NCBI RefSeq assembly: GCF_001653235.2
Contig: NC_035796.1
Span: forward strand, 1,426,001-1,490,000
DNA length: 64,000 nucleotides
Direction: 5' to 3'
DNA from: Pochonia chlamydosporia 170
Taxonomy: Eukaryota; Ascomycota; Sordariomycetes; Hypocreales; Clavicipitaceae
In this document: positions 59,481 to 64,000 of the stretch, one piece after another
How positions within the stretch are numbered: position 1 is the stretch's first letter
Layout: each line of letters begins with the position of its first letter
The notes under the pieces: generated by a model
What the model saw: only the letters and a program-made list of their open reading frames with translations
Database searches by the model: none
What the model was told of the DNA's origin: nothing
Position numbers and translations under genes: made by a program

Positions 59481-60049
59481 AGTTACACAGCTTGAACTAG
59501 ATGTGCGATATTGATACTCTTTGCTTGGCACAACGTCACCAAATTTGCACAGTGAGGTATTCCCGCTCATGAACATCAAACACCCTTGTTCACCTCCTCT
59601 TCACCCTGTAATCCCCTCGTCACCCAATTCCAAGCTTCATCTCGATTTCCCAAACCCAAGCTGCACACCTTCGTCATTCCCCTACAACAATCACACAATG
59701 ACATCACCCCCACCAGCCACACCAGACCCTGAATCCGCCGCCTCCACCAATCACCACCCCTCCCCTCAAAAAGTGACGTGCGCAAGCCACATATCCTTCC
59801 AAGTTTGAACTCCAGCGACCCTGTTTTTCTGTCTCCTGTACCACAAACTACATCACAAGTGTGGCTGATCAGTGGAAACACCCAGACAATGGCATCATTC
59901 CAAAATCCAAGGAAAATGTAGCCAAATACCCAAAAATAATGCATATAAACCACCTTCTTTCCCCACGATTTCAACAAACTTAATCAAGAGTTAAACATCT
60001 TAAGCATCTAAACATCTTACAAATACAAACATCATAAACAACAAACATC
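59481..60049. other. Intergenic region and leader of the small His-rich gene
   Basis: 569 bp between the phosphatase stop and the next ATG. The last 70 bases are A-rich with repeated CATC and AACATC units, as in leaders of highly expressed fungal genes. No other gene is supported. Confidence 0.5.
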
Positions 60050-60360
60050 ATGCCCTTCGGACGCAGAACCCACCACCACCACACCACTACCACCACGCGC
60101 CCCCGACGTCGTGGCCTCTTCTCCCGTCGCCCTCGCCATGTCCATCATCAGAAGCGCAAGCCTACCATGAAAGACAAGGTTAGCGGTGCGTTGATGAAAA
60201 TTCGGGGTAGTTTGACTAGACGCCCTGGTCTCAAGGTACGTGACTGATGGGATGTAAGTGGAGTTGTCGTGAAGAATACTAACATTTATAGGCTGCTGGG
60301 ACTCGACGTATGCATGGGACGGATGGACGGGGTCACCACAAGCATGCCCACATCTTCTAA
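60050..60360 (+). CDS. Small basic histidine-rich protein, unknown function
   Basis: 84 residues from exons 60050-60235 and 60292-60360; the intron has GTACGT, a CTAAC branch site and a TATAG acceptor. The sequence starts MPFGRRTHHHHTTTTT, continues through an Arg-rich stretch and MKDKVSGALMKIRGSLTRRPGLK, and ends GRGHHKHAHIF. It has about 12 histidines and more than 20 Arg/Lys, almost no acidic residues, and no signal peptide. A proper intron in an ORF this short and an A-rich leader argue for a real gene. It may bind metal or nucleic acid, or be a stress-induced hydrophilic protein; this is speculation. Confidence 0.75.
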
Positions 60361-60741
60361 TTTACACGAAGAACATGTGCGGATGATAACGCAGCCATGA
60401 CACACAGATCTACAAGTTGATGGGAGACGAAAGAGATGAAACTTCTGTTATGAGCGTTAGAATTTTATTATACCCCAGCTTATACGGCATACACTCCTTA
60501 CACGGCCTCAGGGCCAAAGAATCAATGAAATTAATACTAGTTATATTGTGCTTATGCCATACTACCGTCATATGTTCATGTCCACTATCATGTTGTCTTC
60601 TGCAACCAGCCGTATCAGATGCCACATGTCCATCTCAGTGGACGTTTCACCCATCATGCCTTAGTCTCGAGCCATAAAACCGTCATTGCCTCCAACAGTC
60701 ATTACTATATCAAGCCATCCGCGAAATAATATCTCTATTCA

Positions 60742-62634
60742 TTACAATAGTTCGTCAAGTTCCCCTGGAACCGCATTCTTTGGTATAAAGTCTCTCGCAA
60801 GTCGAATCTTGCTGCCTTCACTCATTCCGAGCTGGCCACGAGGGAGGGGAATCCTCGATGGAAAAGTTTTGGACGTTACCCGCTGTTGGCTCGAGGTGCC
60901 TTTGCCTTTGGCGTCTTGCTTCAACAATCTCCTGTTCGGGTCCTTGTCGGTCAGAGCCACTCCAAGCAACATGTCACTACCAGCCAGCTCGTCCGCATCC
61001 CCATCCACAGGTGGTCCATTAGGGATGGTATATTGCTGGAATGCTAGCTCTAGTGCCTCAAGATCCCTTTTGCTCGGCGAGGGATGCTTTTTCGCAAAGT
61101 CATCCTGCTGCACATCCCGACCTCTTTTCAAGCTTTGCCAAGGCCTCGGTACTTCCGTTGATGACTGAAGATTAAGCTTTCGTATCTGGGGGCTTCCATC
61201 ATCTTTCGTGCCAACTTTGACCATTATCCTAGCCAAATCGACTTGGCCAATACTTGATCCACTCAAGTCGCCAAGAGAGGCGTCGCCAAAGCTGGATCCC
61301 GACGCTCGACGCATGCCATTGCGAGGCGTTGATGAACCGGCCGGAGACACGTCCAAGATGCCGTTCTCAAGATTTTGCTCAAAGTTTTCCTCCGTCTCAA
61401 AGGGATTTATTGGAGATAGGAACGACTGCCTTTTTAAGTGATATTCTTCTATTGACGGTGTCGATTCTTGGTCGTTGAAATGATCATTGACCCTACGACA
61501 CAAGAAGGAGTTCCCTTGTGAAGCGACGGGTTTTCTAAACACTCGATTGCCAACCATCTGTTGAACTTTGCTCCTATTAAGGTTCGTACCTTCGTTCAAC
61601 CGGATCTCGATTGATCTAATAGAATATTGACTGACATTTGCCGGACTTAACGATCGTGTCAGCGGCATTCTCTTATTGCCTAATCGAGAATTCCGTTCCT
61701 GGTCAGTAGTCATGGCTTCAGGACTAGCTGATTTGCTATAGATTCGGCCAAATGCATCCGACATTCTGGCAAAGACTTTGGAGTTTGTCACACGAGACAG
61801 CTTCCTCGACCCTTGGGATTTCAATGGCGTAGCCGGTTTGAGTGCTTCCATAGCTGCCAGCATTTCGCGAATTTTGCCATTTATCTCTTCGGCGCTCGCT
61901 TTGTGTGCACCTCCACTTAGAGCTTTCAAGGACGAAGATCTGTGGCCCATGATTTCGTCTCGCAAAGGAAATGTTGGTCGGATAGCTTTTGTTGGGTCGG
62001 AGGTGTCATCCGGCGTGAGACTGTCTTCTGTTGTAACGGTTGAGGTTTCCAGCAGCTTAAGTAGCTCGCCACTCTTCTCTAGTTGTGTAGAATTCGTAGT
62101 GTGTCGGCGGCTGTGATGAATAGCCTGGCTCAGTTGGGGAGAACAGAGCGAGTTTCTCTTACTATCAAGTCTCGCCGGTCTTTCCACCAAAGAGTCATGT
62201 GTTGAAAAAACAACCGGATGCATCTCGAACGGTGAGAAGGTTGGACTTTGAACATCCATGCCGCCTTGTTGTCTCATTTCCTCGTATCGTTTGCATGGCG
62301 TTTCCGTGTTGCGAGGTACGGCTTCGCGAATTCCTGCCGAGCCATCCTGCCGCTGTTCATCGATATTGATCGAACATCCACCACTCTTTACAAAGCGGAT
62401 CGTACTGTGACCAGCTCCGGGAGTGTTGGCTGTCTCGGTCATGTGAATTGGTTGCGTCGGTGCCACCACGTTAACTGTTCTGCTTAGCTTTATGGCGTGT
62501 TCATGGGGGGGGAATGGAATATTACCTTCATCAGAACTTGGCACAGAAACTGCAAATTCCTTTTGTCTACGACGAGACCCAAATGTTCGGAGCAAGCTTC
62601 TCTTCCTCCCATATGTAGCCTGTGCAGAGGCCAT
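60742..62634 (-). CDS. Orphan serine-rich protein, probably nuclear or cytoskeletal
   Basis: Intronless, 630 residues, not recognised. ATG 62634 (MASAQATYGRKRSLLRTFG) is the first true ATG in frame; the two codons before it include no ATG. Most of the chain is predicted disordered and rich in Ser, Arg, Pro and Thr, with many SP/TP sites (SPTFSPFEMHP, LTPDD, SLSPAN, FLSPINPFE) suited to CDK or MAPK control. A short helical block (AEEINGKIREMLAAMEAL) is in the middle. The last 120 residues look more ordered: SPSKRDLEALELAFQQYTIPNGPP and the terminal LARDFIPKNAVPGELDELL, suggesting conserved interaction motifs. No enzyme motif or membrane span is present. Confidence 0.72.
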   Translation of the reverse strand: MASAQATYGRKRSLLRTFGSRRRQKEFAVSVPSSDEGNIPFPPHEHAIKLSRTVNVVAPTQPIHMTETANTPGAGHSTIRFVKSGGCSINIDEQRQDGSAGIREAVPRNTETPCKRYEEMRQQGGMDVQSPTFSPFEMHPVVFSTHDSLVERPARLDSKRNSLCSPQLSQAIHHSRRHTTNSTQLEKSGELLKLLETSTVTTEDSLTPDDTSDPTKAIRPTFPLRDEIMGHRSSSLKALSGGAHKASAEEINGKIREMLAAMEALKPATPLKSQGSRKLSRVTNSKVFARMSDAFGRIYSKSASPEAMTTDQERNSRLGNKRMPLTRSLSPANVSQYSIRSIEIRLNEGTNLNRSKVQQMVGNRVFRKPVASQGNSFLCRRVNDHFNDQESTPSIEEYHLKRQSFLSPINPFETEENFEQNLENGILDVSPAGSSTPRNGMRRASGSSFGDASLGDLSGSSIGQVDLARIMVKVGTKDDGSPQIRKLNLQSSTEVPRPWQSLKRGRDVQQDDFAKKHPSPSKRDLEALELAFQQYTIPNGPPVDGDADELAGSDMLLGVALTDKDPNRRLLKQDAKGKGTSSQQRVTSKTFPSRIPLPRGQLGMSEGSKIRLARDFIPKNAVPGELDELL

Positions 62635-64000
62635 TCTCAAGGCAAACTAGCAGCGGAAAGGCGAAAACGAACGGCAACAAGTAAGAATATGAATCAGTTC
62701 AAAAAAAAACGCAGAAACGAGTGGACAAGCAGCGCAAATGCTTGCTGCTATTCAGAGTGTTGGCTGGGCCTTCGCGGCAAGCTGTGATAAGCAAAACCTT
62801 GGCTTGTATGATTCAAGGAGCGACAGGAAGATGGTGCATGGCAGTTCGTCAAGGCCATTCCGTCACCTCCCGGTTGCGTCACGCGCGTGGTTGAAGAAGA
62901 ATAAAAGGAAGGAACGATTCGTATTCATGTCACAAAGAAGAGACATGTATCGAGAAGCGCACCTGCAACGTGGGACGGAAATGCCTTGTAAATTCTCAAA
63001 GGCGTATGAGATGGAACAGGAACATGTGCAGACGACGGTGAATACAAGGAACTAGATGAATACATCATCAGCCAAGTTAAAGAGAAAATGGTGCCACTAT
63101 TCCTCTGCCCTTGTAGGCAACCACGTGGTCGAGAGCGATGTCGGATAGTTAATTTGACGCAGCTGGCGATGTCGTTTGCCAAGTGGCAGACAGCTGTATG
63201 GCGGTCGTTGTTCGTCGTCGACTTCAAACGTTGGCAACGTCTCATCACACAAATAAGTTAGCAACATTCACCACATCCATGCATGATGGATTTCAGGTGA
63301 TGGGTTCTCCTTCTTATTTGGTTGTTTCGTATGTTGTTGAGTGAAGTGGCCATGTAGATGCGCCGACTGCCAAGTTGTATACTGCAAGTTCACCATATGG
63401 GCGCGCAGTTTACAGAGCATCACACACTATGTGGCTTCCGTGGATGTCAGCTACGTACCTGGTTATTTTTATTTGCACAGCAATTGTACAATGGACTGAT
63501 TTCTTATCCGATTTTCAGGGTCAATGATGTCGGTTTGTCTGGTCGCCCTCCGTCTGGTGTAAGTTGGATGAACAGCGTCACCAGCTCGCAAAAGCCAAGT
63601 CACAAATACCTACCTACCATAGTTAAGTAACCAAACAATACACAAATTCCCTAATATCATCAAATCGCCACTCTATATCGTCGCCCAGCAACGTCATCAT
63701 TCATGCCGTTGATCTACAATCCTTATAGGGTAATCGATGGCATAATTACACTGCGATGACGAATATAACATCCGAGAAGCCATCAACTCCAGCAACACAT
63801 CTCCAAATCATTCCAAAAGAAGAAAAAGAGCTTCAGAATCAGCATACCTTCTCCTTTACTCCGAATTTACATCATTTTAAAATCCCATATAGAACGTCCA
63901 CGACAACGAGGGACGCACGTGATTCCGGCCCCCACAGCTGCGCCCAACCCCTGTGGCAGCTCGCGTGGCGGCTGTCGCGCGGCTCACTGACATCACGACC
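62635..64000. other. 1.4 kb intergenic end of window
   Basis: No supported gene; probably the promoter of the orphan gene and of a gene outside the window. The last 100 bases are GC-rich, with CAGCTGCG/CTGTGGCAGC elements. Confidence 0.5.

Overview
This 64 kb window is nuclear DNA of a filamentous ascomycete. Genes carry short introns (about 48-80 nt) with GTAAGT/GTACGT-type donors, CTAAC/CTAAT branch sites and CAG/TAG acceptors. The protein set (Zn2Cys6 factors, MICOS Mic12, fungal p24, Utp25, Swc4, maltose-acetyltransferase-like proteins) fits a Pezizomycotina genome, probably a Sordariomycete of the Hypocreales; the order-level call is inference. I rebuilt 21 protein genes by joining exons by eye, and every complete spliced model stays in frame from ATG to stop.

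Layout. 1-2.4 kb: a nitronate monooxygenase (cut by the window edge) and an aldo/keto reductase, both on minus. 2.4-7.7 kb: a gene-free stretch running into the long leader of a Yck-type casein kinase I (7.7-9.25 kb). 10.5-13.8 kb: a divergent pair, an Erp/TMED-type p24 cargo receptor (minus) and the chromatin subunit Swc4 (plus). 13.8-23.4 kb: a 9.6 kb gene desert leading to a striking gene (23.5-25.6 kb) that fuses a Zn2Cys6 DNA-binding domain to a maltose O-acetyltransferase-like domain lacking its catalytic histidine. 26.6-28.8 kb: a second, conventional Zn2Cys6 factor. 29.3-46 kb is dense housekeeping DNA: a PPR protein, Cwf18/CCDC12 splicing factor, a zinc-knuckle/RS protein whose first intron appears to be AT-AC, an R3H-SUZ RNA-binding protein, eIF3f and Utp25 (divergent), two divergent orphan genes that are homologous to each other, and mitochondrial bL17 with Mic12 (divergent). 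48.7-64 kb: porphobilinogen synthase, a membrane acyltransferase, a YtcJ-like amidohydrolase, a tyrosine phosphatase, a tiny histidine-rich basic protein and a 630-residue orphan.

Common themes. The 29-46 kb block is dominated by RNA and translation functions, often as divergent pairs sharing a 0.3-0.55 kb promoter, which suggests co-expression. There is no sign of a secondary-metabolite cluster, transposon, tRNA or rRNA. The most unusual items are the TF-acetyltransferase fusion, the AT-AC intron, the homologous orphan pair, and a 9-mer (TACTCCGTA) that recurs only between genes.
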